Translations under genes and position numbers: made by a program | Assembly (NCBI RefSeq): GCF_003696315.1 | Contig: NZ_RFFN01000006.1 | Location: 62,001-126,000 of the forward strand | From: Pseudomonas songnenensis | GTDB lineage: Bacteria; Pseudomonadota; Gammaproteobacteria; Pseudomonadales; Pseudomonadaceae | Direction: 5' to 3' | DNA: 64,000 nt | Notes under the pieces: model-generated | Seen by the model: only the letters and a program-made list of their open reading frames with translations | Told to the model about the DNA's origin: nothing | The model's database searches: none | Shown here: positions 29,463 to 39,092 of the stretch, piece by piece | How positions within the stretch are numbered: the stretch's first letter is position 1 | Layout of the letters: each line of letters opens with the position of its first letter

Positions 29463-29906
29463 ATGTCCCTTAGCAGCGTATTCAATATTGCCGGCAGCGG
29501 CATGAGTGCCCAAAGCACCCGCCTGAACACCATTTCCAGCAACATCGCCAACGCCGAGACTGTATCGTCAAGCGTCGATCAGACCTACCGGGCGCGCCAT
29601 CCGGTATTCGCCACGGTCTTCCAGCAGGCCAACGGCCAGCCCGACCAGTCACTGTTCGCCGGTCAGGACCAGGCCGGGGTTGGTGTTCAGGTGCTGGGTG
29701 TAGTCGAGGACCAGAGCGAGCTGCAGGCCCGCTACGAGCCCAATCATCCGGCTGCCGACGAGGCCGGTTACGTCTATTACCCGAACGTCAACGTGGTGGA
29801 AGAGATGGCCGACATGATTTCGGCCAGTCGCGCCTTCCAGACCAACGCCGAGCTGATGAACACGGCCAAGACCATGTTGCAGAAAGTGCTGACGCTGGGT
29901 CAGTGA
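29463..29906 (+). CDS. flgC: Flagellar basal-body rod protein FlgC
   Basis: FlgC is a second proximal-rod protein. The 147-residue product has MSLSSVFNIAGSGMSAQS, the SSNIANAETV motif near residue 27, and the C-terminal VNVVEEMADMISASRAFQTN motif common to rod and hook axial proteins. AAGGAG precedes the start. Confidence 0.97.
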   Translation: MSLSSVFNIAGSGMSAQSTRLNTISSNIANAETVSSSVDQTYRARHPVFATVFQQANGQPDQSLFAGQDQAGVGVQVLGVVEDQSELQARYEPNHPAADEAGYVYYPNVNVVEEMADMISASRAFQTNAELMNTAKTMLQKVLTLGQ

Positions 29907-29925
29907 TAGTTACGAGAGCGCACTT

Positions 29926-30609
29926 ATGAGCACTACGAACGGCGTCGGCGGAACCGGCTCGATACTGGATCAGTACCAGTTCGGCGAAAAGCGCGAAGCA
30001 AAGGGTAACGACCTCGGCAAGAACGAGTTTCTCGAACTGCTGGTGGCCCAGCTGAACAACCAGAACCCCCTGGAGCCGCAGGAAAACGGCGAATTCATCG
30101 GTCAGCTGGCGCAGTTCAGCACCGTGGAAGGCGTCGAGAAGCTCAACTCGAGCATGCAGACGATCCTGTCCGGCTACCAGTCGTCCCAGGCGCTGCAGGC
30201 CTCGTCGCTGGTAGGGCGCAAGGTCATCGTGCCGACCGACAAGGCTGTGGTCGATACCAGCGAAACTTTCAAGGCAAGCCTGGTATTGCCGACTTCCAGC
30301 AGCAACGTATTCGTCAATATTTACGACAGTACGGGTGCTTCGGTCGGGCGTGTGAACATGGGCCAGCAGCAAGCTGGCAACATTTCCTTCATGTGGGACG
30401 GCAAGGATTCCAGCGGCAATGTCTTGCCGCCCGGTACCTATCGCTTCGAGGCGCAGGCTACCTATCAGGGCGAAACCAAAGGGCTTTACACCTTGCTGCC
30501 GGCGAACGTCGACAGCGTCACGCTTGGGCAGAACGGCGGGGAGCTGATGCTCAACCTTGCCGGCATCGGCAGCATCGGCCTCTCCCAGGTCCAGATCATC
30601 GGACAATAA
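29926..30609 (+). CDS. flgD: Flagellar hook assembly scaffold FlgD
   Basis: FlgD caps the growing hook and is needed for FlgE polymerisation. The 227-residue product has the N-terminal FlgD motif KNEFLELLVAQLNNQNPLEPQ, a Ser/Thr-rich middle, and a C-terminal FlgD-Ig domain with FMWDGKDSSGNVLPPGTYRF. It sits between flgC and flgE. Confidence 0.97.
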   Translation: MSTTNGVGGTGSILDQYQFGEKREAKGNDLGKNEFLELLVAQLNNQNPLEPQENGEFIGQLAQFSTVEGVEKLNSSMQTILSGYQSSQALQASSLVGRKVIVPTDKAVVDTSETFKASLVLPTSSSNVFVNIYDSTGASVGRVNMGQQQAGNISFMWDGKDSSGNVLPPGTYRFEAQATYQGETKGLYTLLPANVDSVTLGQNGGELMLNLAGIGSIGLSQVQIIGQ

Positions 30610-30639
30610 CCGCCGGCACCTCGGCAAAGGAGTAATTCC

Positions 30640-32226
30640 ATGTCCTTCAATATCGGTCTGAGCGGCCTGCGTGCCGCGAGCAAGGATCTCAACGTCACCG
30701 GTAACAACATCGCCAACGCTGGCACCGTGGGCTTCAAGCAGTCGCGCGCGGAGTTTTCCGATGTGTATGCGGCTTCCGTGCTCGGCACGGGCAAGAACCC
30801 GCAGGGTAGCGGCGTGTTGATGTCCAACATTTCCCAGCAGTTCAACCAGGGCAATATCAACTACACCCAGAACGCGCTGGACCTGGCCATCAACGGCAAC
30901 GGCTTTTTCCAGGTCAGCAACAACGGTGCGGTAAGTTATACCCGTGCCGGTTATTTCGGTACGGATCGCAGCGGTTTCCTGGTCGACAACTTCGGCTATA
31001 AGCTGCAAGGGTTCCCAGTGGACGGGAATGGCAATCTGCAGAATGGTGTGGTTGGTGATCTGCAAATTCAAACTACCAATCAGGCACCGAAAGCGACCAG
31101 CAAGATCGATACGGCGTTCAATCTGAACTCGACGCAGAAGCCTCCAGTTACTTGGCAGTCTGCCTATGACGCTTCATTGCAGCCAGCGTATGACGCGGCT
31201 TATAACACCTCGCTCACCACCGCCGGGCAGACTGCATATGACGCGGAATTTGCGGTGAGCAGCGACCCAGTGCTTGCTGAGGCTGCACGCGCTGCTGCGC
31301 TCGTCAACGCAACAAATATTTCCAATGCGCAGGCCGCCGGAAACGCTGCGAGGGCGTTGCCTGTCAATCAGGCAGCAGCTCTTACTGCCGCCAACGGCAC
31401 GTTTAACCCTGCCGACCCCACGACCTACAATAGCTCCACTTCGCTGAATATCTACGACTCCCAGGGCAATGCGCACGTCATGACGCAGTACTTCGTCAAG
31501 ACCAGTGCCAATACTTGGGACATGAAGGTGCTCATCGACGGTCGCAATCCGGCCAATCCAGCACAGGAGCCGCCTCAGCCTTACGTCATGGGGCTGTCCT
31601 TCGATGCTTCCGGTGCGCTGACAGCTATCGATAATGGTGGCTCTGGACTTTTCAGCGTTTCGCCTGATCGGAAAGTTACGCTGAACTCCGCTACGGGCAA
31701 TCCGCCTACTGGCGGTTGGATCCCGGCTATCTCTAACGGTGCTACGCCTGCTAGCTGGTCGCCAAACGGTGCGCTAGCGAATCCGGGCGGCATCGTGCTG
31801 GACTTTTCCAAGTCGTCGCAGTACGCCAGTGCTTTCGCCGTGAACAGCGTTGCGCAGGATGGCTATACCACTGGTGAGCTGGCCGGCCTGGAGATCGACG
31901 ATACCGGTGTGATCTTCGCGCGTTACACCAACGGCCAATCCAAGGTTCAGGGGCAGATCATCCTGGCCAACTTCGCCAACGTCCAGGGCCTGACTCCGGT
32001 GGGCAAGACCCAGTGGGTGCAGTCGTTCGAATCAGGCGAACCGGTAGTGGGTACACCTGGCTCCGGGACGCTCGGTGCGCTCCAGGCTGGAGCGCTGGAA
32101 GACTCCAACGTCGAGTTGTCGGACCAGCTGGTCAATCTGATCGTTGCGCAGCGTAACTACCAGGCCAACGCCAAGACCATCGAGACCGAGAGTGCGATCA
32201 CCCAGACGATCATAAATCTGCGGTAA
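30640..32226 (+). CDS. flgE: Flagellar hook protein FlgE
   Basis: FlgE builds the flexible hook. The 528-residue product has conserved N-terminal ([33 protein letters not shown]) and C-terminal ([20 protein letters not shown]) axial motifs. It is longer than common Pseudomonas FlgE proteins of about 460 residues because residues about 168-258 form an Ala/Tyr/Asp-rich insert in the surface domain. AAAGGAG precedes the start, and a terminator follows the gene. Confidence 0.96.
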   Translation: MSFNIGLSGLRAASKDLNVTGNNIANAGTVGFKQSRAEFSDVYAASVLGTGKNPQGSGVLMSNISQQFNQGNINYTQNALDLAINGNGFFQVSNNGAVSYTRAGYFGTDRSGFLVDNFGYKLQGFPVDGNGNLQNGVVGDLQIQTTNQAPKATSKIDTAFNLNSTQKPPVTWQSAYDASLQPAYDAAYNTSLTTAGQTAYDAEFAVSSDPVLAEAARAAALVNATNISNAQAAGNAARALPVNQAAALTAANGTFNPADPTTYNSSTSLNIYDSQGNAHVMTQYFVKTSANTWDMKVLIDGRNPANPAQEPPQPYVMGLSFDASGALTAIDNGGSGLFSVSPDRKVTLNSATGNPPTGGWIPAISNGATPASWSPNGALANPGGIVLDFSKSSQYASAFAVNSVAQDGYTTGELAGLEIDDTGVIFARYTNGQSKVQGQIILANFANVQGLTPVGKTQWVQSFESGEPVVGTPGSGTLGALQAGALEDSNVELSDQLVNLIVAQRNYQANAKTIETESAITQTIINLR

Positions 32227-32280
32227 TGGCGCGGCAGGGGTGATTGCCGCTGGCGGCAGTATTCCGCCACTCCTCTGAAA

Positions 32281-32308
32281 GAAGGCCCATTCGGGCCTTC
32301 TTTGTCTT
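32281..32308 (+). terminator. Rho-independent terminator of flgBCDE
   Basis: GAAGGCCC and GGGCCTTC form an eight-base stem around ATTC, followed by TTTGTCTTT. It separates flgBCDE from the flgF promoter. Confidence 0.85.
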
Positions 32309-32317
32309 TATAAAGCT

Positions 32318-32336
32318 CTTATAAATCAATCTGTTG
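32318..32336. promoter_or_regulatory. Upstream motif shared with flgB (flgF copy)
   Basis: CTTATAAATCAA-N3-GTTG matches the flgB copy except at one position of the fixed bases and ends 16 bases before the sigma-54 promoter. A second TTATAAA lies at 32308-32314, exactly 11 bases before the TTATAAA in this motif, so the two copies face the same side of the helix. Confidence 0.5.
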
Positions 32337-32352
32337 TCTATCTGATCGGCTA

Positions 32353-32368
32353 TGGCACGGGCCTTGCA
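32353..32368 (+). promoter_or_regulatory. Sigma-54 promoter of flgFGHIJKL
   Basis: TGGCACGGGCCTTGCA is a perfect -24/-12 element with GG-N10-GC spacing, 54 bases before flgF. flgF to flgL should form one long transcript, as spacings are short throughout. Confidence 0.95.
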
Positions 32369-32421
32369 TTTTTCATCTCCAACAGATCAGCAAGTGTCAA
32401 ACTCGCGTCTCGGAGATGTCG

Positions 32422-33162
32422 ATGGACAAGATGCTTTACGTGGCCATGACCGGTGCCAGCCAGAATGCGCGGGCACAACAGGCCCATGCCAACAATCTGG
32501 CGAACATATCCACTACGGGTTTTCGCCGGGATTTCGAACAGGCCCGCTCCATGCAGGTCTTTGGCGACAGTCATCCGGCTCGGGTGTATGCCATGTCCGA
32601 GCGTCCCGCCACTGACTTCACCTCCGGCACACTGCAGGAAACGGGTCGCGATCTGGATATCGCCATTGAAGGTGAGGGCTGGATCGCCGTGCAGGCGCCA
32701 GACGGCAGCGAAGCCTACGTGCGCACCGGCAGCCTGAATATTGACGTGCTGGGCATGTTGCGCACCGCCGATGGCATGCCTGTAATGGGTAACGGTGGGC
32801 CGATCGCCATTCCGCCAGAAGAGAAAGTCGATGTCGGCCACGACGGCACCATCAGCATCCGGGCGCTGGGTGAAAACCCCAACATCGTGGTTACGGTTGA
32901 CCGGATCAAGCTGGTGAATCCCGATCCGAAGCAGCTGGAAAAGGGTACCGATGGCCTGATTCGCCTGAAAGATGGCCAGCCCATCGAACCAGACGCAAAC
33001 GTACGAGTCGTGTCGGGGTTTCTCGAGGCGAGCAACGTCAATGCGGTCTCCGAAATGACTTCCATCCTGGCGCTGTCCCGCCAGTTCGAACTGCACGTAA
33101 AGATGATGCGCACCGCCGAAGATGATGCGGCTGCCATGGCGCGCGTACTGCAACTCAGCTAA
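32422..33162 (+). CDS. flgF: Flagellar basal-body rod protein FlgF
   Basis: FlgF is a proximal-rod protein. The 246-residue product begins MDKMLYVAMTGASQNARAQQ with the axial motif ANNLANISTTGFRRDFEQ and ends with VNAVSEMTSILALSRQFELH. ATG 32422 has GGAG six bases upstream; the ATG at 32416 is too close to it. Confidence 0.96.
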   Translation: MDKMLYVAMTGASQNARAQQAHANNLANISTTGFRRDFEQARSMQVFGDSHPARVYAMSERPATDFTSGTLQETGRDLDIAIEGEGWIAVQAPDGSEAYVRTGSLNIDVLGMLRTADGMPVMGNGGPIAIPPEEKVDVGHDGTISIRALGENPNIVVTVDRIKLVNPDPKQLEKGTDGLIRLKDGQPIEPDANVRVVSGFLEASNVNAVSEMTSILALSRQFELHVKMMRTAEDDAAAMARVLQLS

Positions 33163-33197
33163 TAGCGTGGCGCCCGCGGCGCACGAGGAGAAAGCTC

Positions 33198-33983
33198 ATG
33201 CTTCCAGCACTTTGGGTCAGCAAGACGGGTCTGTCCGCCCAAGACATGAACCTGACGACCATTTCCAACAACCTGGCCAACGTTTCCACGACCGGCTTCA
33301 AGCGTGACCGTGCCGAATTTCAGGATTTGCTTTACCAGATTCGCCGGCAGCCTGGCGGACAATCCAGCCAGGACAGTGAACTGCCGTCCGGTCTGCAGCT
33401 GGGTACGGGTGTGCGTGTGACCGGAACCCAGAAGATCTTCACCGCCGGTAGCTTGCAGACCACCGAGCAGCCGTTGGACATGGCGATCAATGGCCGTGGT
33501 TTCTTCCAGGTGCTACTGCCGGACGGTACGGTGTCATACACCCGCGACGGTAGCTTTCACCTGAGCTCCGATGGCCAGTTGGTGACTTCTAACGGTTACG
33601 CCTTGGAGCCGGCCATCGTGGTTCCGCCGGAAACCCAGACATTCACCGTGGGCGAAGACGGCACCGTTTCGGTCACCACCGTGGGCAACCCGCAGCCGCA
33701 GATCATCGGCAATTTGCAGACGGCCGACTTCATCAACCCGGCAGGTCTTCAGGCCATGGGCAGCAACCTGTTCCTCGAGACCGCTGCCAGTGGCGCACCT
33801 CAGGTCAGCACGCCGGGGCTCAACGGCCTGGGTACGGTGCTGCAGAACACCCTGGAAAACTCCAACGTCAGCGTCGTCGAGGAACTGGTGAACATGATCA
33901 CCACCCAGCGCGCCTACGAGATGAATTCCAAGGTCATTTCCACCGCCGACCAGATGCTGTCGTTCGTCACGCAGCAGCTCTGA
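33198..33983 (+). CDS. flgG: Flagellar distal-rod protein FlgG
   Basis: FlgG forms the distal rod that runs through the P and L rings. The 261-residue product has the expected length and the motifs MLPALWVSKTGLSAQDMNLT, SNNLANVSTTGFKRDR and a C-terminal VSVVEELVNMITTQRAYEMN. GAGGAG precedes the start. Confidence 0.97.
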   Translation: MLPALWVSKTGLSAQDMNLTTISNNLANVSTTGFKRDRAEFQDLLYQIRRQPGGQSSQDSELPSGLQLGTGVRVTGTQKIFTAGSLQTTEQPLDMAINGRGFFQVLLPDGTVSYTRDGSFHLSSDGQLVTSNGYALEPAIVVPPETQTFTVGEDGTVSVTTVGNPQPQIIGNLQTADFINPAGLQAMGSNLFLETAASGAPQVSTPGLNGLGTVLQNTLENSNVSVVEELVNMITTQRAYEMNSKVISTADQMLSFVTQQL

Positions 33984-34067
33984 TCGCGTATGCGCCGTTG
34001 TATACGGGCAGGCACGCCTCGTGCTGCTCGCAGTAGTTTCGATGGCCTGTCATGGCTTGAGGTGTTT

Positions 34068-34763
34068 ATGAGCCGTTTGTTGATTGTTGTGTCGATGTCT
34101 TCTGCCCTGGCGCTGGTCGGATGTGTTGCTCCCGCGCCGAAACCGAACGACCCGTACTACGCGCCGGTGCTGCCACGCACGCCCTTGCCGGCTGCGCAGA
34201 ACAATGGCGCGATCTACCAGGCAGGCTTCGAGACCAATCTCTACGACGACCGCAAGGCTCATCGGGTTGGTGACATCATCACCATCACCCTCAACGAGCG
34301 GACCCAGGCCAGCAAGAACGCGACGTCGAAACTGTCGAAGGACAGCAGCGCGAACATAGGTCTCGGCTCGCTGTTTGGCGGTGCGGTATCCATGGCCAAC
34401 CCTCTGACGGGCAACTCGATGAACCTGGGTGCCGAGTACGAGGCGTCGCGCGACACCTCCGGTTCTGGCCAGGCAGGGCAGAGCAACAGCCTGTCCGGTT
34501 CCATTACTGTCACCGTTTCCGAAGTGCTGCCTAACGGCATCCTCGCCGTGCGCGGCGAGAAGTGGATGACGCTCAATACCGGTGACGAACTGGTGCGTAT
34601 CGCAGGTCTGGTTCGCGCGGACGATATCTCCACCGACAACACCGTTCCGTCCACCCGTATCGCCGATGCACGTATCACTTATTCGGGCACCGGCGCTTTT
34701 GCCGATGCAAGCCAGCCGGGCTGGCTCGACCGATTCTTCATGAGCCCGATGTGGCCCTTCTGA
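34068..34763 (+). CDS. flgH: Flagellar L-ring lipoprotein FlgH
   Basis: FlgH forms the outer-membrane L-ring bushing. The 231-residue product has a lipoprotein signal with lipobox LVGC (acylated Cys19), then the FlgH motif [20 protein letters not shown] and [24 protein letters not shown] 34068, preceded by TTGAGG, places the lipobox correctly. Confidence 0.96.
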   Translation: MSRLLIVVSMSSALALVGCVAPAPKPNDPYYAPVLPRTPLPAAQNNGAIYQAGFETNLYDDRKAHRVGDIITITLNERTQASKNATSKLSKDSSANIGLGSLFGGAVSMANPLTGNSMNLGAEYEASRDTSGSGQAGQSNSLSGSITVTVSEVLPNGILAVRGEKWMTLNTGDELVRIAGLVRADDISTDNTVPSTRIADARITYSGTGAFADASQPGWLDRFFMSPMWPF

Positions 34764-34777
34764 CCGGAGCTGATGTC

Positions 34778-35878
34778 ATGTGGAAAAAACTGCTTCTGCT
34801 CGCGGGCATGCTCACGCTCTGCGCTGGCGCACAGGCCGAGCGTCTGAAGGACGTCGCGACCATCCATGGTGTACGGAGCAACCAGCTGATCGGTTATGGC
34901 CTGGTCGTAGGCTTGAACGGTAGCGGTGACCAGACCACCCAGACGCCGTTCACCGTGCAGACCTTCAACAACATGCTGGCCCAGTTTGGCATCAAGGTGC
35001 CCGCCGGTGGCAATATCCAGCTGAAGAACGTCGCGGCAGTGTCGATCCATGCCGAACTGCCGCCGTTCGCCAAGCCCGGTCAGACCATCGATATCACTGT
35101 CTCGTCCATCGGCAACGCCAAGAGTCTGCGCGGCGGTAGCCTGTTGATGGCCCCGCTGAAGGGTATCGACGGCAACGTCTATGCGATCGCCCAAGGCAAT
35201 CTGGTGGTGGGCGGTTTCGATGCAGGTGGCGCGGATGGCTCGCGGATTACTGTCAATTCTCCGTCGGCCGGCCGCATTCCCGGTGGCGCGACCGTCGAGC
35301 GCCCGGTTCCGAGTGGTTTCAATCAGGGCAACACACTGACCCTAAACCTCAATCGTCCGGACTTCACTACGGCCAAGAATATCGTCGACCAGATCAATGA
35401 CCTGCTCGGCCCTGGCGTGGCGCAGGCGTTGGACGGGGGGTCGATCAGTGTGACCGCACCGCTCGACCCGAGCCAGCGCGTTGATTACCTGTCGATCCTG
35501 GAAAATCTCGAAGTCGAAGTCGGCCAGGCCGTGGCCAAGGTCATCATCAACTCGCGTACCGGCACCATCGTGATCGGCCAGAACGTGCGGGTTCAGCCTG
35601 CCGCCGTCACCCATGGCAGTCTGACCGTGACCATCACCGAGGAGCCGCAGGTCAGCCAGCCGGAACCCTTCTCGGACGGGCAGACAGTGGTCGTGCCCAA
35701 CTCGAAGGTCAAAGCCGAGCAGGAAGCCAAGCCGATGTTCAAGTTCGGCCCGGGCACCACGCTGGATGAAATCGTCCGGGCGGTGAATCAGGTGGGCGCT
35801 GCGCCCAGCGACCTGATGGCCATTCTCGAAGCGTTGAAGCAGGCCGGCGCGCTGCAAGCCGACCTGATCGTGATCTAA
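34778..35878 (+). CDS. flgI: Flagellar P-ring protein FlgI
   Basis: FlgI forms the periplasmic P-ring with help from FlgA. The 366-residue product has a signal peptide ([20 protein letters not shown]) and begins its mature part [40 protein letters not shown] and the C-terminal [20 protein letters not shown] are family hallmarks. It starts 14 bases after flgH. Confidence 0.97.
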   Translation: MWKKLLLLAGMLTLCAGAQAERLKDVATIHGVRSNQLIGYGLVVGLNGSGDQTTQTPFTVQTFNNMLAQFGIKVPAGGNIQLKNVAAVSIHAELPPFAKPGQTIDITVSSIGNAKSLRGGSLLMAPLKGIDGNVYAIAQGNLVVGGFDAGGADGSRITVNSPSAGRIPGGATVERPVPSGFNQGNTLTLNLNRPDFTTAKNIVDQINDLLGPGVAQALDGGSISVTAPLDPSQRVDYLSILENLEVEVGQAVAKVIINSRTGTIVIGQNVRVQPAAVTHGSLTVTITEEPQVSQPEPFSDGQTVVVPNSKVKAEQEAKPMFKFGPGTTLDEIVRAVNQVGAAPSDLMAILEALKQAGALQADLIVI

Positions 35879-35888
35879 GGGTAGCGAT

Positions 35889-37061
35889 ATGGAAAATCGT
35901 CTCGGTAGCGGAGCACGCGGTCTCGATAGCGGCAGCTATACCGACCTCAATCGTCTCAGCCAGCTCAAGGTCGGCAAAGACCGCGATGGCGAGGAGAACG
36001 TGCGCAAGGTTGCGCAGGAATTCGAGTCGTTGTTCCTCAACGAGATGCTCAAGTCGATGCGTGCGGCTACCGAGGTCCTGGCCAAGGACAATCCTCTGAA
36101 TAGCCAGGCCAGCAAGCAGTATCAGGACATGTACGACCAGCAGCTATCGGTGAGTCTGTCCAAGGAAGGTGGCGGCATCGGCCTGGCGGATGTGCTGGTC
36201 CGCCAATTGAGCAAACAGACAGAAACGGTGACGCGCAACAATCCATTCGCCCAGGTTGCGCAGACCGAGGGCGCAGCCTGGCCGAGCAAGCCGGCAGCTG
36301 GCGTCGAATCTGCTCGAGATGATTCACGGCTGCTCAACCAGCGCAGGCTCGCCTTGCCTGGGAAGCTTAGCGATCGCCAGATTGCCAACGTGTCAGCCAC
36401 AGCGGTTCCGCCGGGCGGCGATGCGGTGCAGCCGTTGGTCAACGTCGACTGGAAGCCGGCCACCGCGTTCGTGCCGCCCGTGGACAAGCCGCTGACCGTA
36501 AACGGCGTAGAGAAGAGTGCTCCGAACGCGCCCAGCAAGACGCGTTTCAGCTCCTCGCAGGAGTTCATCGCCACCATGCTGCCAATGGCAGAGAAGGCAG
36601 CCGAGCGCCTCGGGATCGAGCCACGTTTTCTGGTCGCACAAGCCGCGTTGGAAACCGGCTGGGGAAAATCCATGATTCGCCAGAAGGACGGCAGCAACAG
36701 CCACAACCTGTTCGGCATCAAGGCGACCGGCTGGAAAGGTGCGTCCGCGACCGTCACGACGACCGAATACGTCAACGGCAAGGCCACCCGCGAGAAGGCG
36801 GGCTTTCGCGCCTACGATTCATTCGAGCAGAGCTTCGACGATTTCGTCAGCCTGCTGGAGAACAATGATCGCTACCGGACCGCAATCCAGGTTGCGAGCA
36901 ACACCGGCGATTCGGAGCGCTTCGTCAAGGAACTACAGAAAGCCGGCTATGCCACCGATCCGCAGTACGCCCGCAAGATCAGCCAGATCGCGCGCAAGAT
37001 GCAGACCTATCAGACCGTTGCCGACGCGAATTCGGTGCCCGCGATGCGGACCAGAGGCTAA
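35889..37061 (+). CDS. flgJ: Flagellar rod-cap and peptidoglycan hydrolase FlgJ
   Basis: FlgJ caps the growing rod and opens the cell wall. The 390-residue product has an N-terminal rod-binding domain (residues about 38-105, VAQEFESLFLNEMLKSMRAA), a Pro/Ala/Ser-rich linker, and a C-terminal glucosaminidase domain (about 222-375). The likely catalytic residue Glu255 is in AALETGWGKS, followed by NLFGIKA. It lies ten bases after flgI and three before flgK. Confidence 0.96.
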   Translation: MENRLGSGARGLDSGSYTDLNRLSQLKVGKDRDGEENVRKVAQEFESLFLNEMLKSMRAATEVLAKDNPLNSQASKQYQDMYDQQLSVSLSKEGGGIGLADVLVRQLSKQTETVTRNNPFAQVAQTEGAAWPSKPAAGVESARDDSRLLNQRRLALPGKLSDRQIANVSATAVPPGGDAVQPLVNVDWKPATAFVPPVDKPLTVNGVEKSAPNAPSKTRFSSSQEFIATMLPMAEKAAERLGIEPRFLVAQAALETGWGKSMIRQKDGSNSHNLFGIKATGWKGASATVTTTEYVNGKATREKAGFRAYDSFEQSFDDFVSLLENNDRYRTAIQVASNTGDSERFVKELQKAGYATDPQYARKISQIARKMQTYQTVADANSVPAMRTRG

Positions 37062-37064
37062 ACC

Positions 37065-39080
37065 ATGGCTGACCTATTGAGCATTGGCCTTTCCGGCCTG
37101 GCTGCCAGCAAGACCCAGTTGTCGATCACCGGCCACAACATCACCAACGTCAATACCCCTGGCTATAGCCGCCAGGATGCGACCCAGGCCACCCGCTCAC
37201 CACAGTTCAGTGGTGCCGGCTATATCGGCTCGGGGACCACGCTGGTGGAAGTTCGCCGCAGCTATAGCGAATTCCTCACCAGCCAGCTGCGTAGTAGTAC
37301 TTCGCTGAGTGCGGATGTGGAGGCTTACAAGAGCCAGATCAATCAGCTCGATTCGTTGCTGGCCGGCACTACCACCGGCATCACGCCCTCGCTGCAGAAG
37401 TTCTTCTCGGCCTTGCAGACTGCCGCCGAGGACCCGGCGAATATCCCGGCACGCCAATTGGTTCTGGCCGAGGCCGAGGGGCTGGCGCGGCGCTTCAATA
37501 CGGTCTATGACCGGCTCTCCGAGCAGAACAATTTCACCAACAAGCAGATGTCCGCTGTCACCGATCAGGTGAACCGGCTGGCAGGCAGCATCGGCAGCCT
37601 GAACGAGGCGATCGCCATCGCTGCGGCCAATGGCAAGCAGCCGAACGATCTGCTCGACGCTCGCGACGAGGCGGTTCGCCAGTTGTCGGGCTACATCGGC
37701 GTGACTGTCGTTCCGCAAGATGACAAGAGCTTCAACATCTTCATCGGCAGCGGCCAGCCGCTGGTTGTCGGCAGCACGGTGGCGCGTCTCGAAGTCGTGC
37801 CAGGGCAGGGCGACCCCAACCGGCATGAAGTGCAGTTCATCAGCGGCGGCTCGCGGCAGGGCATCACGTCGCAGATCACCGGCGGCGAGCTGGGCGGGCT
37901 GATTCGCTATCGCGAGGAAGTGCTGGATTCCACCATGAACTCCTTGGGCCGTCTGGCGCTCGCCGTGAGCGACCAGGTCAATACGCAACTGGGGCAGGGG
38001 CTGGATCTCAAGGGGCAGGTCGGTTCGGCGCTGTTTGGTAACTACAACGACCCGGCGCTGGCCAGGTTGCGTGTCAATGCGTTTGCTGGCAACAGCAATG
38101 CACAACCGGTCCTGAACATCACCAATACCAGTCAGCTCAGCACCAGCGACTACCTGATGGAGTATGACGGTAGCAGCTACAAGATACGGCGGCTGAGCGA
38201 TAACCAGCTGATGACGGCTACGGAGAATCCGGTCGGTACGTTGTCGATCACTGACAAGAATGGCCGCGACCAGGGCTTTCAGATCGTGCTGGGCAATCCG
38301 CCGCCGGCGCCTGGCGACAAGTTCAGCCTGCAGCCGACCCGGCGTGGCGCTTCTGATATCAAGGCGACGCTGGATCAGGCCGACCAGCTGGCGTTTGCAG
38401 CACCGGTGCGTGCCCAGAGCACCTTGCAGAACAGCGGGACAGGAGTGATCGGCCAGCCGAATCTGCTATCTGGTCCATCGCCCATCGATGCGGCTGCGCT
38501 ATCGGCGGCGTTTGAAGGGCTGACTCTGAGCTACGACGGCAACGGGCTGGCACTTCCGACACCAGCGCCGGCAGGGCTCACGCTGTCGCCTTCGAACATC
38601 ACCGCCGGACAGACCAATACGCTAAACCTGACTCTTACTACGGGTACGGCGCCCAATGTGCAGCAATACAGTTTCGAGTTCACCGTAAGCGGCAGGCCCG
38701 TGACGGGCGATACCTTCTCGTTCAGCTTCAACCAGAACGGCGTCTCGGACAACCGCAATGCCTTGAAACTAGTGGACCTGCAGACCAAGCAGACCGTAGG
38801 CGTGACCCCTGGTGTCGCTGGTTCCGGCTTTAGCTTCACCGATGGTTATGGCGAGCTGGTCGAGCGTGTCGGTACGCTGACGGCGCAGGCCCGGATGGAC
38901 AGCGAAGCGACTGGGGCAATTCTCAAGCAGGCGACCGACAACCGTGATTCGCTCTCTGCGGTAAACCTGGACGAGGAAGCGGCAAACCTGATCAAGTTCG
39001 AGCAGTACTACAACGCCTCGGCTCAAATCATTCAAGTTGCCCGCTCTCTATTCGATACATTGATCAGCTCTTTTAGGTAA
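37065..39080 (+). CDS. flgK: Flagellar hook-associated protein FlgK
   Basis: FlgK is the first hook-filament junction protein. The 671-residue product begins MADLLSIGLSGLAASKTQLS with the axial motif GHNITNVNTPGYSRQ and ends NLDEEAANLIKFEQYYNASA. The length is usual for pseudomonads; the central surface domain (residues about 350-580) is Thr/Asn/Pro-rich and probably variable. It is a client of FlgN. Confidence 0.96.
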   Translation: MADLLSIGLSGLAASKTQLSITGHNITNVNTPGYSRQDATQATRSPQFSGAGYIGSGTTLVEVRRSYSEFLTSQLRSSTSLSADVEAYKSQINQLDSLLAGTTTGITPSLQKFFSALQTAAEDPANIPARQLVLAEAEGLARRFNTVYDRLSEQNNFTNKQMSAVTDQVNRLAGSIGSLNEAIAIAAANGKQPNDLLDARDEAVRQLSGYIGVTVVPQDDKSFNIFIGSGQPLVVGSTVARLEVVPGQGDPNRHEVQFISGGSRQGITSQITGGELGGLIRYREEVLDSTMNSLGRLALAVSDQVNTQLGQGLDLKGQVGSALFGNYNDPALARLRVNAFAGNSNAQPVLNITNTSQLSTSDYLMEYDGSSYKIRRLSDNQLMTATENPVGTLSITDKNGRDQGFQIVLGNPPPAPGDKFSLQPTRRGASDIKATLDQADQLAFAAPVRAQSTLQNSGTGVIGQPNLLSGPSPIDAAALSAAFEGLTLSYDGNGLALPTPAPAGLTLSPSNITAGQTNTLNLTLTTGTAPNVQQYSFEFTVSGRPVTGDTFSFSFNQNGVSDNRNALKLVDLQTKQTVGVTPGVAGSGFSFTDGYGELVERVGTLTAQARMDSEATGAILKQATDNRDSLSAVNLDEEAANLIKFEQYYNASAQIIQVARSLFDTLISSFR

Positions 39081-39092
39081 CAGGCCTGTCCT

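Noticed and set aside
29788-31071. Open frame of 427 codons opposite flgC, flgD and the start of flgE
   Set aside because: It crosses three genuine genes and has no conserved pattern.
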